A DNA stretch of 64,000 nt from Natronosporangium hydrolyticum (lineage in GTDB: Bacteria > Actinomycetota > Actinomycetes > Mycobacteriales > Micromonosporaceae), in the NCBI RefSeq assembly GCF_016925615.1, contig NZ_CP070499.1:5580001-5644000 (forward strand), read 5' to 3'. Below the pieces are notes generated by a model. That model had not been told where the DNA came from. It made no database searches and saw nothing but the letters and a program-made list of their open reading frames with translations. Positions 33,666-43,224 of this stretch are shown piece by piece (positions within the stretch are counted from its first letter, which is position 1; every line of letters begins with the position of its first letter). The translations under genes and the position numbers were made by a program.

Positions 33666-35582
33666 TTACGGCTCGGGTTCGATCGTCACCGAGACGCTCT
33701 GGCTCCGGCTCGAGTCGTCCTGGGCTGTGACGGTGATCGTGAACTGCTCAGAGTCGCCCGGGGCCACCTGGTAGGTGTGCGGGTCGCTCGGGCCCTCGGA
33801 GCTGCTGTAGTCCTCGGTGGTGCCGTCGCCCCAGTCGATCGTGACCCCGCCGAAGATGTCATTGTCCCAGTTGATCACCACGGTGACGCCGTCGTCGCCG
33901 ACCACCGGCTCGCTGATCTGCAGGGCCTGGCCGTCGGCGTAGATGAAGATGGTCACCGTCGTCTCGTTCACGTTGACTTCCTCACCGCTGGACGGGTTCT
34001 GCCCGGCCACCGTGCCCGCCTGATCCGGCGAGGAGGGTGAGCTGTCGGCGTTGTCCGTGTTCACGGTGAAGCCGGCGCCCTCCAGGCGGCCCCGGGCCTC
34101 TGCCTCCGAGAGGCCGACCACGTCCGGCACCGAGGCGATGTTGCCCTGCGAGACGTAGATCGTGACCTCGTCGCCCGGGAGCACGTCTTCGCCGGCCTCC
34201 GGATCGGTCTCCACGACCGTGTTGGACGGCTCCGAGCTGGCCCGGTCCTCCACGGTGACGTCCAGGCCGGCGTTTCGAAGCTGGTTCACGGCGCTCTCTT
34301 CGGTGGAGCCGACCACGTTCGGCATCGGGAACGCTTCCGGGCCGGCGCAGAGCTGGAAGGTGACCACCGAGGCCGGTTCGACCTCTTCGCCTGGCCCGGG
34401 CGACTGGGCGACCACCGTGTCTTCTTCGCAGTCGTCGCCGGCGAGCGGTTCGCCGACCGCGGCCGCCAGCTCCAGCGCGTCGATCTCCTCGGACGCCTCT
34501 TCCTCGGTCATCCCTTCGAGGTTCGGCACGACCACCTGTTCGCTGCCCTGGTTGCTCAGGATCAGACCGGTGATCAGGGCGATCACCGCCAGCACCCCGA
34601 GCACCCCGAGCGCGGCGAGCACCCAGGTGGAGGCCTTGCGCTGCTGCGGGTCGCCGACCCGGGCCGGTTCGCCGCCGGGCCCCTGCCCGAGCATCGCGGT
34701 CTCGGCGTCGCTCATCACCGGGGTGGCGAGCACCGGCCGGCCGCTGGCGGCGCGGAGCAGGTCGGCCCGCATCTCGGCGGCCGACTGGTAGCGGTTGGCC
34801 GGGTTCTTCGCCAGCGCCTTCAGCACCACCGCGTCGATGTCCGGCCCGATCTCCGGGTTCACCTCGGAGGGGGCCTTGGGGTCTTCCCGGACGTGCTGGT
34901 AGGCGACCGAGACCGGACTGTCGCCGGTGAACGGCGGGTCGCCGCAGAGCAGTTCGAAGAGCAGGCAGCCGGTGGCGTACACGTCGGAGCGGGCGTCGAC
35001 CGCCTCGCCGCGCGCCTGCTCGGGGGAGAGGTACTGGGCGGTGCCGATGACCGCCGAGGTCTGGGTCATGGTGGTGGCGCCGCTGGCGAGGTCCCGGGCG
35101 ATGCCGAAGTCCATGACCTTGACCTGGCCATTGGTGGTGATCATCGCGTTGCCGGGCTTGACGTCCCGGTGGATGATCCCGTGCCGGTGGCTGAACTCCA
35201 GCGCGGCGCAGATGTCCGCGGTGACCTCCAGCGCCCGCCGAGGCTGCAGCACCTGCTCGGCGGCGAGGACGTCCTTGAGGGTCTGCCCGTTGACGAACTC
35301 CATGACGATGTAGGGCAGCGCCTCGCCGGTTGCGGCCTTCTCCTCGCCGGTGTCGTAGACCGCGGCAATGCCGGGGTGGTTCAGGGTGGCGGAGTTCTGC
35401 GCCTCCCGGCGGAACCGGAGCTGGAACGTGTGGTCGCGGGCGAGGTCGGTGCGCAGCATCTTGATCGCTACGTCGCGGCCCAGGCGCCGGTCCCGCCCCC
35501 GGTGCACCTCGGCCATGCCGCCGTAGCCCAGCAGCTCACCGACCTCGTACCGGCCGCCCAGCAGCCGCTCTGGCGCGCTCAT
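33666..35582 (-). CDS. pknB: Ser/Thr kinase PknB with three PASTA domains and a PKD-like tail
   Basis: A 638-residue membrane kinase controlling cell-wall synthesis and division. The kinase domain covers residues 12-275 (Lys41, HRDVKPGN with Asp140, DFG 158-160, activation-loop TTMTQTSAVIGT). A transmembrane helix lies near 320-346. Three PASTA repeats follow at about 355-555 (starting VPNLEGMT, MPNVVGST, VPDVVGLS). Residues 556-638 do not look like PASTA: IDWGDGTTEDY and a final FTITVTAQD strand suggest a PKD/Ig-like domain. The outer part is very acidic. The start overlaps the pknA stop (ATGA). Confidence 0.93.
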   Translation of the reverse strand: MSAPERLLGGRYEVGELLGYGGMAEVHRGRDRRLGRDVAIKMLRTDLARDHTFQLRFRREAQNSATLNHPGIAAVYDTGEEKAATGEALPYIVMEFVNGQTLKDVLAAEQVLQPRRALEVTADICAALEFSHRHGIIHRDVKPGNAMITTNGQVKVMDFGIARDLASGATTMTQTSAVIGTAQYLSPEQARGEAVDARSDVYATGCLLFELLCGDPPFTGDSPVSVAYQHVREDPKAPSEVNPEIGPDIDAVVLKALAKNPANRYQSAAEMRADLLRAASGRPVLATPVMSDAETAMLGQGPGGEPARVGDPQQRKASTWVLAALGVLGVLAVIALITGLILSNQGSEQVVVPNLEGMTEEEASEEIDALELAAAVGEPLAGDDCEEDTVVAQSPGPGEEVEPASVVTFQLCAGPEAFPMPNVVGSTEESAVNQLRNAGLDVTVEDRASSEPSNTVVETDPEAGEDVLPGDEVTIYVSQGNIASVPDVVGLSEAEARGRLEGAGFTVNTDNADSSPSSPDQAGTVAGQNPSSGEEVNVNETTVTIFIYADGQALQISEPVVGDDGVTVVINWDNDIFGGVTIDWGDGTTEDYSSSEGPSDPHTYQVAPGDSEQFTITVTAQDDSSRSQSVSVTIEPEP

Positions 35583-36844
35583 ATCGTCATTGATCCTTCG
35601 ATGGGATGATCAACCTTGACCATGGTGAAGAGGTTGGAGAGCCCACCGTCCGTGGCCTGCCGGAGCAGGTAAGCACTCAGCCCAGCACACATTACGATCG
35701 CGACCGCGAAAAGGATCACCGCGGCGATCGCTAGCGGTGACGGGCGGTCGCCGCGCGCCGGGCCGCCGGCGCCCGGCGCGGAGGCCGGCGCCCCGGACGC
35801 GGGCGGCTGGTAGTGCACCTGCTGGGTGGCGAGCGGGGCGTGGCCTGGTTGGTAGCCATGGTGGGGCGCCCCGCTGGACGGCGGCGGCCCCGGCTGCTGC
35901 GGTGGCGCGGAGGGGTGGGCCGCCGGCTGCCCCGGCATCGCCTGCCCAGGATTGGGCTGGCCGCCGGAGACCGGGGCCGGGGAGCTGGGGGCGGTGCCAG
36001 CGGGCGGACCGGGAATCACCACGCCCTGACCGAGCGTGGCCGACGCCTGCCTGGCCACCGCCGAGAGCGAGGCGGCCGAGGGCCACCGGTTGCCCGGGTC
36101 CTTCGCCAGCGCTCGCATCACGATCTCCCGGACCGCGGGCGGGGTGTCGCCGGGCAGCGACGGCGGGGTCTCGCGGACATGCTTCATCGCGATCTCGAGC
36201 GGGTTGTCGCCCTCGAACGGCCGGCGCCCGGCGAGGCACTGGTAGGCCACCACGCCCAACGCGTACACGTCGGAGGCGGGGGTGGCGACCTGGCCGGCGG
36301 CCTGCTCCGGGGAGAGGTAGGAGGCGGTACCGAGCACCGTGCCGGTGCCGGTCATGCCGGCCATCTCCGAGCGGGAGATGCCGAAGTCGGTGAGCACCAG
36401 GGTGCCGTTGGCCCGCACCATCAGGTTGCCTGGTTTGACGTCGCGGTGGACGATGCCGGCCGCGTGCGCCGCTTCCAGCGCGTCGGCCGCCTGCGCGATC
36501 AACGCCATGGTGCGGGCGGCGGTCAGCCGCCCCACCCGGTTCAGGGTACGCGACAGTGGGTCACCGTCGATGTACTCCATCACCAGGAACGCGGTGGTGG
36601 CGTCGCTGCTGTAGTCGTACACGTTGACCACACCGGGGTGCTTGAGCCGGGCCATGGTGCGCGCCTCGGCCTTGAACCGCTCGGCGAAGCCCGGCTCGTC
36701 CAACAACGCCGGCAGCATGATCTTGACGGCGACGGTCCGGCCCAGCACCTCGTCGGTGCCGCGCCACACCTCGCCCATGCCGCCGCCGCCGATCCGTTCA
36801 TCCAGCCGGTATCGACCACCCAGCTGCATCCCGGCGCCGTGCAT
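35579..36844 (-). CDS. pknA: Ser/Thr protein kinase PknA
   Basis: A 421-residue kinase with Lys41, HRDVKPGN (Asp135), DFGISR and the activation loop MTGTGTVLGTASYLSPEQ. A Pro/Gln-rich linker (about 280-370) leads to one transmembrane helix (about 376-398) and a short outer tail. Together with PknB it phosphorylates division and wall enzymes and FHA proteins such as those encoded upstream. The start codon shares a base with the pbpA stop (TGATG), so expression is coupled. Confidence 0.93.
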   Translation of the reverse strand: MHGAGMQLGGRYRLDERIGGGGMGEVWRGTDEVLGRTVAVKIMLPALLDEPGFAERFKAEARTMARLKHPGVVNVYDYSSDATTAFLVMEYIDGDPLSRTLNRVGRLTAARTMALIAQAADALEAAHAAGIVHRDVKPGNLMVRANGTLVLTDFGISRSEMAGMTGTGTVLGTASYLSPEQAAGQVATPASDVYALGVVAYQCLAGRRPFEGDNPLEIAMKHVRETPPSLPGDTPPAVREIVMRALAKDPGNRWPSAASLSAVARQASATLGQGVVIPGPPAGTAPSSPAPVSGGQPNPGQAMPGQPAAHPSAPPQQPGPPPSSGAPHHGYQPGHAPLATQQVHYQPPASGAPASAPGAGGPARGDRPSPLAIAAVILFAVAIVMCAGLSAYLLRQATDGGLSNLFTMVKVDHPIEGSMTI

Positions 36845-38364
36845 CAGCTTCCCCCTTGGTCGTTGACGACCGCATGCATCACCTGGCCCGCGATCCGCGC
36901 CGCCTCCCCGCTGCCGCCGCTCCCGGCGTTCTCCAGGAAGACCGCGACCGCACTGATCGGTTCGCCGTCGTCGATCACGAAGCCCACGAACCAGCCGTGT
37001 TCGGCCGCGCCGTCGCCGGTCTCGGCGGTGCCGGTCTTGCCCCCGACCCGGTAGCCGGGGATCTGCGCGTTGGTACCGGTGCCACGTTCGACCGCGGCCA
37101 CCATCATGTCTTCCAGCTCGCTGGCGACCTCACCGGTGATCGGCTCGCGCAGCGACTCCGGGGAGGCTTGGTACACCGGGCGCAGCTGTCCATCCTGGAG
37201 CTGCTCCACCAGGTACGGCGCCATCTGGGTGCCCCCGTTGGCGACGGTGGCCGCGATCAGCGCCCCCTGGATCGGGGTCATCTGCACGCTCGCCTGCCCG
37301 ATCGCGGTCAGCGCCAGGGTGGGCTGGTCGTACTGGCCGTCTTCCCGGTGCAGCTCCCCGAGCTGGCTGGTGGCGACCGACATGCCTTCGCCGTCGAGCC
37401 GGCCCACCGAGAGCTCGTCGTCGCGGAACCCGAACGCGTCCGCCATGCCGCTGAGTTCGTCACCGCTGAGCTGCTCGGCGGCGAGCCACGAGAAGGCGGT
37501 GTTGCAGGAGACCACCAGCGCCTGCTCCAGCGTGATCGAGTTGGGGCAGCTGACCCCGGGGGCGTTACCGATCGGGGAGCCAGCGGTGGGGGCGGTGTAC
37601 TGGGCGCCGCCCTCCAGGTTGCTGTCTGGTTGGTAATCCCCGCTCGCCAGCGCCGCGGCCGCGTCGATCACCTTGAAGACCGAGCCGGGTTCGAACCGCT
37701 CCGAGAGCACCCGGTTCGCCAGTGGCCGCTCCGGGTCGGCGTCGAGCGCCTCGTACGCATCCTGCGCCACGTCCGGGTCGTGGGAGGCGAGCGGGTTCGG
37801 GTCGAAGCTGGGCATCGAGACCAGCGCCTGCACACCGCCGGTGCGCGGGTCGATGGCGATCACCGCGCCCCGGTCGGCCCCGACCTGGTTGTCGTTCAGC
37901 TCCTCGAACGCGGTCTGCTGGCCGCCGCGGGAGAGCGTGGTCTGGACGGTGCCGCCAGCGCTCTGGTCGCCGGTGAAGAGGTCCCGCATCCGGTCGACGA
38001 AGAACCGGTCGCCGGTGCCGGCGAGGGAGTCGTTCTCGAACCGCTCGATGCCGGTGGCGGCGAGGTTTACCGGCTTGTAGCCGACCACGTGCGCCCAGCG
38101 CCCATCCTCCGGATAGGTGCGCAGGTAGGTTAGCCGGCCGTCGGTCTCGATACTGACCGCCGCGGCGGTGCCGTCCCGGCCGACCAGGATCGGGCCGCGT
38201 TCCCGCTGGTACTCGGCGATCTGGACCCGGCCAGCGTTGTGCGGGCTGTTGCGGTACTCGTCGGCCTTATACCCCTGCACCCAGTTCAGGTTGGCGAAGA
38301 GCAGGCCGAACATCACCATCACGATGATCCCGACCCGGCGCAGCGGTGCGTTCACTCGGACCAT
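36844..38364 (-). CDS. pbpA: Class B penicillin-binding protein PbpA
   Basis: A 506-residue transpeptidase with an N-terminal membrane anchor, a dimerisation region and a transpeptidase domain. The domain has SVFK (Ser228, Lys231), SCN (Ser286) and KTG (443-445). It cross-links septal or elongation peptidoglycan in partnership with the RodA glycosyltransferase encoded immediately upstream, which it overlaps by 13 bp. The conserved gene order supports the assignment. Confidence 0.94.
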   Translation of the reverse strand: MVRVNAPLRRVGIIVMVMFGLLFANLNWVQGYKADEYRNSPHNAGRVQIAEYQRERGPILVGRDGTAAAVSIETDGRLTYLRTYPEDGRWAHVVGYKPVNLAATGIERFENDSLAGTGDRFFVDRMRDLFTGDQSAGGTVQTTLSRGGQQTAFEELNDNQVGADRGAVIAIDPRTGGVQALVSMPSFDPNPLASHDPDVAQDAYEALDADPERPLANRVLSERFEPGSVFKVIDAAAALASGDYQPDSNLEGGAQYTAPTAGSPIGNAPGVSCPNSITLEQALVVSCNTAFSWLAAEQLSGDELSGMADAFGFRDDELSVGRLDGEGMSVATSQLGELHREDGQYDQPTLALTAIGQASVQMTPIQGALIAATVANGGTQMAPYLVEQLQDGQLRPVYQASPESLREPITGEVASELEDMMVAAVERGTGTNAQIPGYRVGGKTGTAETGDGAAEHGWFVGFVIDDGEPISAVAVFLENAGSGGSGEAARIAGQVMHAVVNDQGGS

Positions 38365-39983
38365 CCCTTCTGCGCCGCCTGCCCGTCGGCGAGCCCTCGC
38401 CCGGGCGGGGCGGCTCCCCCGTCCGGGGCGCCCTGGCCACCGCCCGGGGCCGGGTGGTGCTGGGCACCGGAACGGTCGGCACCCGGACGCTCAGCACCCG
38501 GACGCTCGGCACCGGAACGCTCGGCACCCGGACGCGCCGGCATCGGGGAGGAGACCACCGGCGGCGTGGCGGGTTGCCGGGCGGCGTCGGAGATCCGCAG
38601 CAGCAACGCCACCAGAATCCAGTTCGACATCAGCGCCGACCCGCCGGCTGACATCAGCGGGGTGGTCAGTCCGGTCAGCGGGATCAGTCCGGTCACCCCA
38701 CCTAGGATGACGAAGATCTGCAACCCGAGCGTGAAGGCGAGCCCGCCGGCGAGCAGCTTGCCGAACGAGTCCCGCACCGCCAACCCGATCCGAATGCCCC
38801 GGGTGACCACTACCAACAGCACCATGAGCAGGGCGGTCAGGCCGAACAGGCCGATCTCTTCACCGATGCCGGCGAAGATGAAGTCGTTATGGACCTCCGG
38901 CACCTGGGTGGGTTGGCCGGCGCCCGGGCCGGTGCCGAAGAGGCCGCCGGTGCCCAGCCCGAGTAGCGACTGCAACGGTTGATAACCGGCGCCGGTCGGG
39001 TCGGCGAACGGGTCCAGCCAGACATCGACCCGCCAGGAGAAGTTGTAGAACGGCCCGCCGATCGTGGAGCCGAGCACGTACGCGAGCACCGCCCCGCCGG
39101 TGAACAGCAGGAACCCGATGATCATCCAGCTGATGCGTTCGGTCGCGATGTACAGCATCGCCACGAACATGCCCAGATACATCAACGACATGCCGAGGTC
39201 GAACTGCATCACCAGGACCAGCAGCGAGAGCAGCCAGACCACCACCACCGGGCCGAGGTCGCGCCCGCGGGGGAAGTCGATGCCGAGGAACCGCTTGCCG
39301 GCGAGCGACAGCACCTCCCGCTTGCGCACCAGGTAGTACGCGAAGAAACAGAGCAGCGCCAGCTTGGCGAACTCGCCGGGCTGGATGGAGAACGGGCCGA
39401 TCCGGATCCACAGCTTCGCCGACTCGTCGTACTCGCTGGCGGAGATGCTCGCCGGCAACAACCCTGGGATGATCATGAGGACGATCCCGACCAGCCCGAG
39501 CGTCCAGGCGTAGCGGGAGATCAGCCGATGGTCCCGCACCAGCCAGAGCACGCCGACCACGCCAGCGATCGACACCGCCGTCCAGATCAGCTGCGACCCG
39601 CCGATGCCGCTGAACGGTGACGCGCCTTCCCCCACATCGTCAGGATTGGTGACGCCGAGGTCGAGCCGCCGAAGAAAGGCCACCCCCACCCCGTTCAGCA
39701 GGGCCACCGCCGGCAGCAGCACCGGGTCGGCGTACGGGGCGAAGATCCGTAGGGCCACGTGTGCGACGAGGAAGGTGACGGTCAACACCGCCGGTTGCAC
39801 CCAGAACGAGGCGCTCAGCGTGTCGAGCAGCTGCAACTCCACCGTGGCGGAGAAGCCGGCGATCACCCCCATCGCCAGCAGCAGCAGCCCCAGCTCGGCA
39901 TTCCGCGGGTTGCGGGACGCGCGGCCACGGCCGGTCGAGCTACGAGAGCTCGGCGGCACAGGCATGGTGGCTGGCGCAGTCAC
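38352..39983 (-). CDS. rodA: SEDS peptidoglycan glycosyltransferase RodA/FtsW
   Basis: A 543-residue polytopic SEDS protein of about 12 helices (RHRLISRYAW-type loop, KLALLCFFAYYLVR, QFDLGMSLMYLGMF, LGTGGLFGTGPGAG, VHNDFIFAGIGEEIG and GLTGLTTPLMSAGGSAL near the C terminus). It polymerises lipid II. The C-terminal 65 residues are Pro/Gly/Arg-rich with repeated GAERPGAERPG units, encoded by a 15-bp tandem repeat near 38480-38530; this tail is longer than usual. GTG start. Confidence 0.93.
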   Translation of the reverse strand: MTAPATMPVPPSSRSSTGRGRASRNPRNAELGLLLLAMGVIAGFSATVELQLLDTLSASFWVQPAVLTVTFLVAHVALRIFAPYADPVLLPAVALLNGVGVAFLRRLDLGVTNPDDVGEGASPFSGIGGSQLIWTAVSIAGVVGVLWLVRDHRLISRYAWTLGLVGIVLMIIPGLLPASISASEYDESAKLWIRIGPFSIQPGEFAKLALLCFFAYYLVRKREVLSLAGKRFLGIDFPRGRDLGPVVVVWLLSLLVLVMQFDLGMSLMYLGMFVAMLYIATERISWMIIGFLLFTGGAVLAYVLGSTIGGPFYNFSWRVDVWLDPFADPTGAGYQPLQSLLGLGTGGLFGTGPGAGQPTQVPEVHNDFIFAGIGEEIGLFGLTALLMVLLVVVTRGIRIGLAVRDSFGKLLAGGLAFTLGLQIFVILGGVTGLIPLTGLTTPLMSAGGSALMSNWILVALLLRISDAARQPATPPVVSSPMPARPGAERSGAERPGAERPGADRSGAQHHPAPGGGQGAPDGGAAPPGRGLADGQAAQKGWSE

Positions 39984-39999
39984 CGGGGTTCCGTCTCTC

Positions 40000-41403
40000 C
40001 TACTCGGTCCGGCAGTCCGTCGGGTCGGTCCGGGGTGGGGTCCGGTTGACCGGCTCCCCGTCCGGGGAAGGATCGATCGTCCCGGTGGCGGTCGCCGCCG
40101 GGTCCGGAGTCTCCTCCGGGTCCGGTTCGTCCTCGTCGTCGGCGGGGGTCGGGGTGGGGGTCGGGCTGGGGGTCGGCCGGCACAGCGGCTTCAGCTCGTC
40201 GTTGAGCAGCTCGGTCATCCGCTGCTCCGCCTCGCCGGAGCTGCCGGCCCGGATGCTGCCCTGCCGGACCCGCTCCTGGGCGTGTGGCCGCAGGTCGTCG
40301 ACCGCGTAGTCGCTGACCGTGTGCAGGCTGGAGAGGTCGAGGCCGGCCACCCGGCCGGGCAACCCTTGAAAGACCGCGACCTCGCCCTCCTCGGTCGCCC
40401 CGACGTAGTAGGTGGACTGGGTGACCGACCAGCCATACCAGAGCCCGCCACTGAGCAGCGCCAGCAGGACCAGCACGATCAGGGCGGTACGCAGCGGACG
40501 TCGCGGCGGGCGGGCCGGCGCCTCCTCCTCGACGGCCGCCGACTCCGGCTCCGGTTCCGGCGCGGGCGGGCGAGGGTTCAACGCCGAGGCGCGCGCCGCC
40601 GGGGTGGACTCGTGTTCGGTGCTGTCGCCGCTCGCCTCACCGCGGGCTGCGGCCCCGCCCACCACCGGCGTGCCTTCCATGATGTCCTGGTCGGTGGCGT
40701 CCGCGACGATCACGGTGACGTTGTCCGGGCCGCCGCCGCGCAGCGCCAGCGAGATCAGCCGCTCCACACACTCCTGCGGATCGGTGTACTCCCGGGTGGT
40801 GTCGGCGATGGTCTCCTCGCTGACCACCCCGGAGAGGCCGTCGGAGCAGATCAGATACCGGTCGCCGGGGAGCACCGTCCGGACCGAATACTCGGGGTCG
40901 ATGTCCCGGCCGTCCATCGCCCGGGTGAGCAGCGACCGCTGGGGATGGCTGCCGGCCTCCTCCGCGCTGATCCGGCCTTCGTCCACCAGCATCTGGACGT
41001 AGGTGTCGTCCTTGGTGATCTGGTGGAACTCGCCGGAGCGCAGCAGGTAGGCGCGAGAGTCACCGATGTGCACCAGACCGGCCCGCGAGCCCGCGAACAG
41101 CAGCCCGGTGAGCGTGGTGCCCATGCCCTCCATCTGCGGATTCGCTTCGACGGTGTCGCGTAGTTGTTGGTTGGCCGTATCCACGCTTCCCCGGATGGTG
41201 TCGAGGATCGCGTCCCCCGGCACGTCCTCATCCAGTGGCGCGAGTGCGGCAATGACAATGTTGCTGGCGACGTCACCGGCGGCCATGCCGCCCATGCCGT
41301 CGGCCACGGCGAGCAGCCGCGGGCCGGCGTAGACGGAGTCTTGATTACCGTCTCGCACCAGGCCGCGGTCACTGCGAGCCGCGTAGCGCAGGGTCAGATT
41401 CAT
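40000..41403 (-). CDS. pstP: PP2C-family Ser/Thr phosphatase PstP
   Basis: A 467-residue phosphatase that reverses PknA/PknB phosphorylation. The PP2C catalytic core is residues 1-235 (DGMGGMAAGDVASN, GDSRAYLLR, SDGLSGVV, GGGPDNVTVIVAD). A linker, a transmembrane helix (about 305-325) and an extracellular domain of about 110 residues follow, ending in an acidic Pro/Thr-rich tail. Gene order fhaA-fhaB-pstP-rodA-pbpA-pknA-pknB is complete and on one strand. Confidence 0.94.
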   Translation of the reverse strand: MNLTLRYAARSDRGLVRDGNQDSVYAGPRLLAVADGMGGMAAGDVASNIVIAALAPLDEDVPGDAILDTIRGSVDTANQQLRDTVEANPQMEGMGTTLTGLLFAGSRAGLVHIGDSRAYLLRSGEFHQITKDDTYVQMLVDEGRISAEEAGSHPQRSLLTRAMDGRDIDPEYSVRTVLPGDRYLICSDGLSGVVSEETIADTTREYTDPQECVERLISLALRGGGPDNVTVIVADATDQDIMEGTPVVGGAAARGEASGDSTEHESTPAARASALNPRPPAPEPEPESAAVEEEAPARPPRRPLRTALIVLVLLALLSGGLWYGWSVTQSTYYVGATEEGEVAVFQGLPGRVAGLDLSSLHTVSDYAVDDLRPHAQERVRQGSIRAGSSGEAEQRMTELLNDELKPLCRPTPSPTPTPTPADDEDEPDPEETPDPAATATGTIDPSPDGEPVNRTPPRTDPTDCRTE

Positions 41404-41415
41404 GGGCCGTAGCTT

Positions 41416-41910
41416 CTAGGGACGTAGCTCTATGGATGTTCGCCCGATCCGGATCGGCACGCCGATAGGTACGGGGGTGGGGCCACTAACCTTGGACCGA
41501 TCCAGATATGTGCCATTGGTCGAGCCAAGATCTTCGATATACCACTGTCCGGCGCGGGGCACCAGCCGAGCGTGCCTGGCTGATGCGTAGTCGTCGGTGA
41601 TGACGAGTGTAGAGTCCTCCGCCCTGCCGATGGTGATCTGGGTCTCGCCCAGACTGATCCGGGTGCCCGCGAGCTGGCCAGCGGTCACCACGAGCTGGTG
41701 GGCGGCCCGGCCCTTGCGGACCTTGGCCGGCGCCTGACCGCCGCCGCCGCCCCCAGCGGCGGCCGCCGCCGCACGCGGCGGCGCGACCACCCGCCGGGAA
41801 CGGCCGCCGGCGAACATGTCCCGCCGCACCACCCCCACCACCGCGAACACGAAGATCCACAGCAGGACCAGCAGCCCGATCCGGGCCGCAGTCAAGACGA
41901 GCTCGTCCAA
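41416..41910 (-). CDS. fhaB: FHA-domain protein FhaB (FipA)
   Basis: A 164-residue protein with an N-terminal transmembrane helix (about 6-30), a short Ala/Gly-rich linker and a C-terminal FHA domain (LGETQITIGRAEDSTLVI, SARHARLV, DLGSTNGTYLD). It reads phosphothreonine on partners of PknA/PknB in septal assembly. First base of the operon region lies 6 bp after fhaA. Confidence 0.93.
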   Translation of the reverse strand: MDELVLTAARIGLLVLLWIFVFAVVGVVRRDMFAGGRSRRVVAPPRAAAAAAGGGGGGQAPAKVRKGRAAHQLVVTAGQLAGTRISLGETQITIGRAEDSTLVITDDYASARHARLVPRAGQWYIEDLGSTNGTYLDRSKVSGPTPVPIGVPIRIGRTSIELRP

Positions 41911-41916
41911 GGTCGG

Positions 41917-42720
41917 TTAGCCGTCCACCCGGAAGGTGAGCGTGGTCGTCCCGATCTGGATCATGTCGCCCGGGTTGAGCGCCACCGCGGAGATCCGCTG
42001 ACCATTCACCATCGATCCGTTGGTCGACCCGAGGTCGGTAAGGACCACCTGGGCCCCGTCGAAGTCCAGCCGGGCGTGCCGGCGGGAGATCCCGACGTCA
42101 GGCAGGCGCAGCGTCGCCTGGTCACCCCGGCCGATCACGGTCGAGCCGATCGCCAGCGGGTAGTTGCGCCCATCACCCGAGATCAGCCGCGGGTTCCGGA
42201 AGCCGCCACCCGGACCGGCCGGCGGGCCGCTCGGGTGACCATGCTGCTCATACTGGGGTTGCTCATACTGGTGGGCCTGCTCGTACTGCGGCGGATAGCC
42301 CTGATGTTGCTGGTCGTATGCGGTCGGGGCGGCGGGCGGCGCCGGATCTCCGCTGAACACTTCGGCGGTGACCCGGAACATGCCGGTGTCCAGGCCCTCC
42401 CCCCGCTCGATCTCGACGATCACATCCCCGTAGACCGTCCAGGCCTGCTCACCGATGAACTCGGCCTGCGACTGCGCCAGCTCTTGCGCCAGGGCCGCCG
42501 CGTACGGCGCGAGCCGGCTGTGGTCGTACGGGGAGAGGTCGATCACATACCGGTTCGGGACCAGCGTGCGACCGCCGGCTAGGATCGCCTTGTGCGCCTC
42601 GGCCTCCCGTTGCATCGCGTTGAGGATCTCCACTGGGTGGACGACCCCTTTGAATACCTTCGCGAAGGCCCCCTCAACGAGACCCTCTAGTCGCTTCTCA
42701 AAGCGCTGCAGCACACTCAC
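41917..42720 (-). CDS. fhaA: FHA-domain protein FhaA (DUF3662)
   Basis: A 267-residue protein. The N-terminal DUF3662 domain (residues 1-125, FEKRLEGLVEGAFAKVFKG) is followed by a Tyr/Gln-rich linker with repeated QYEQ units and a C-terminal FHA domain (STVIGRGDQATLRLPDVGIS, DLGSTNGSMVNG). It binds phosphorylated MviN/kinases to regulate wall precursor export. GTG start with GAGGAG upstream. It is the first gene of the kinase operon. Confidence 0.93.
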   Translation of the reverse strand: MSVLQRFEKRLEGLVEGAFAKVFKGVVHPVEILNAMQREAEAHKAILAGGRTLVPNRYVIDLSPYDHSRLAPYAAALAQELAQSQAEFIGEQAWTVYGDVIVEIERGEGLDTGMFRVTAEVFSGDPAPPAAPTAYDQQHQGYPPQYEQAHQYEQPQYEQHGHPSGPPAGPGGGFRNPRLISGDGRNYPLAIGSTVIGRGDQATLRLPDVGISRRHARLDFDGAQVVLTDLGSTNGSMVNGQRISAVALNPGDMIQIGTTTLTFRVDG

Positions 42721-42982
42721 CGGCTCCTCCTCGTGCCCGAGAAGTTGATGGTATCGGTTGCGCGCACCCCCCGACCGCAGGCCGACCGCCTAGTCCGCCT
42801 GCGCCAGCTGTCGCGCCCAGCGAGGCAACCATACGCGCTATCGGCGAAAATCTCCCGCCGGAGCGTGCGGCCGCCACCGGCGGCCAGCCGACGCCCTCGG
42901 GGCGACCGGGAAGCCGGGGGACCGGGGCGAAACCCCCCTCGCGGGACGGGCGGGCGGGGAGGTAGGCTATGACGGCTGCCGC

Positions 42983-43068
42983 GGGGAAGTGGCGGAATGG
43001 CAGACGCGCACGGTTCAGGTCCGTGTGCCCGAAAGGGCGTGGGGGTTCAACTCCCCCCTTCCCCACCA
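42983..43068 (+). tRNA. tRNA-Leu (CAG)
   Basis: Acceptor GGGGAAG/CTTCCCC, anticodon stem CACGG/CCGTG with loop TTCAGGT (anticodon CAG), a variable arm (GTGCCCGAAAGGGCGT) typical of class II tRNA, T arm GGGGGTTCAACTCCCCC and encoded CCA. Confidence 0.93.
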
Positions 43069-43224
43069 CTGACACACCACTCGATGCCCCTGGTCAACTC
43101 TGGCCGGGGGCATTGCCGCGCGTTGACCCGCCGGGCCGAACCGACCGGATCAGCCCAGGTAGGACGGGTTATGCTCGCGCTGACTCAGGGCATACCCACC
43201 CGACCACGACCAGGAGGGTCTGAA

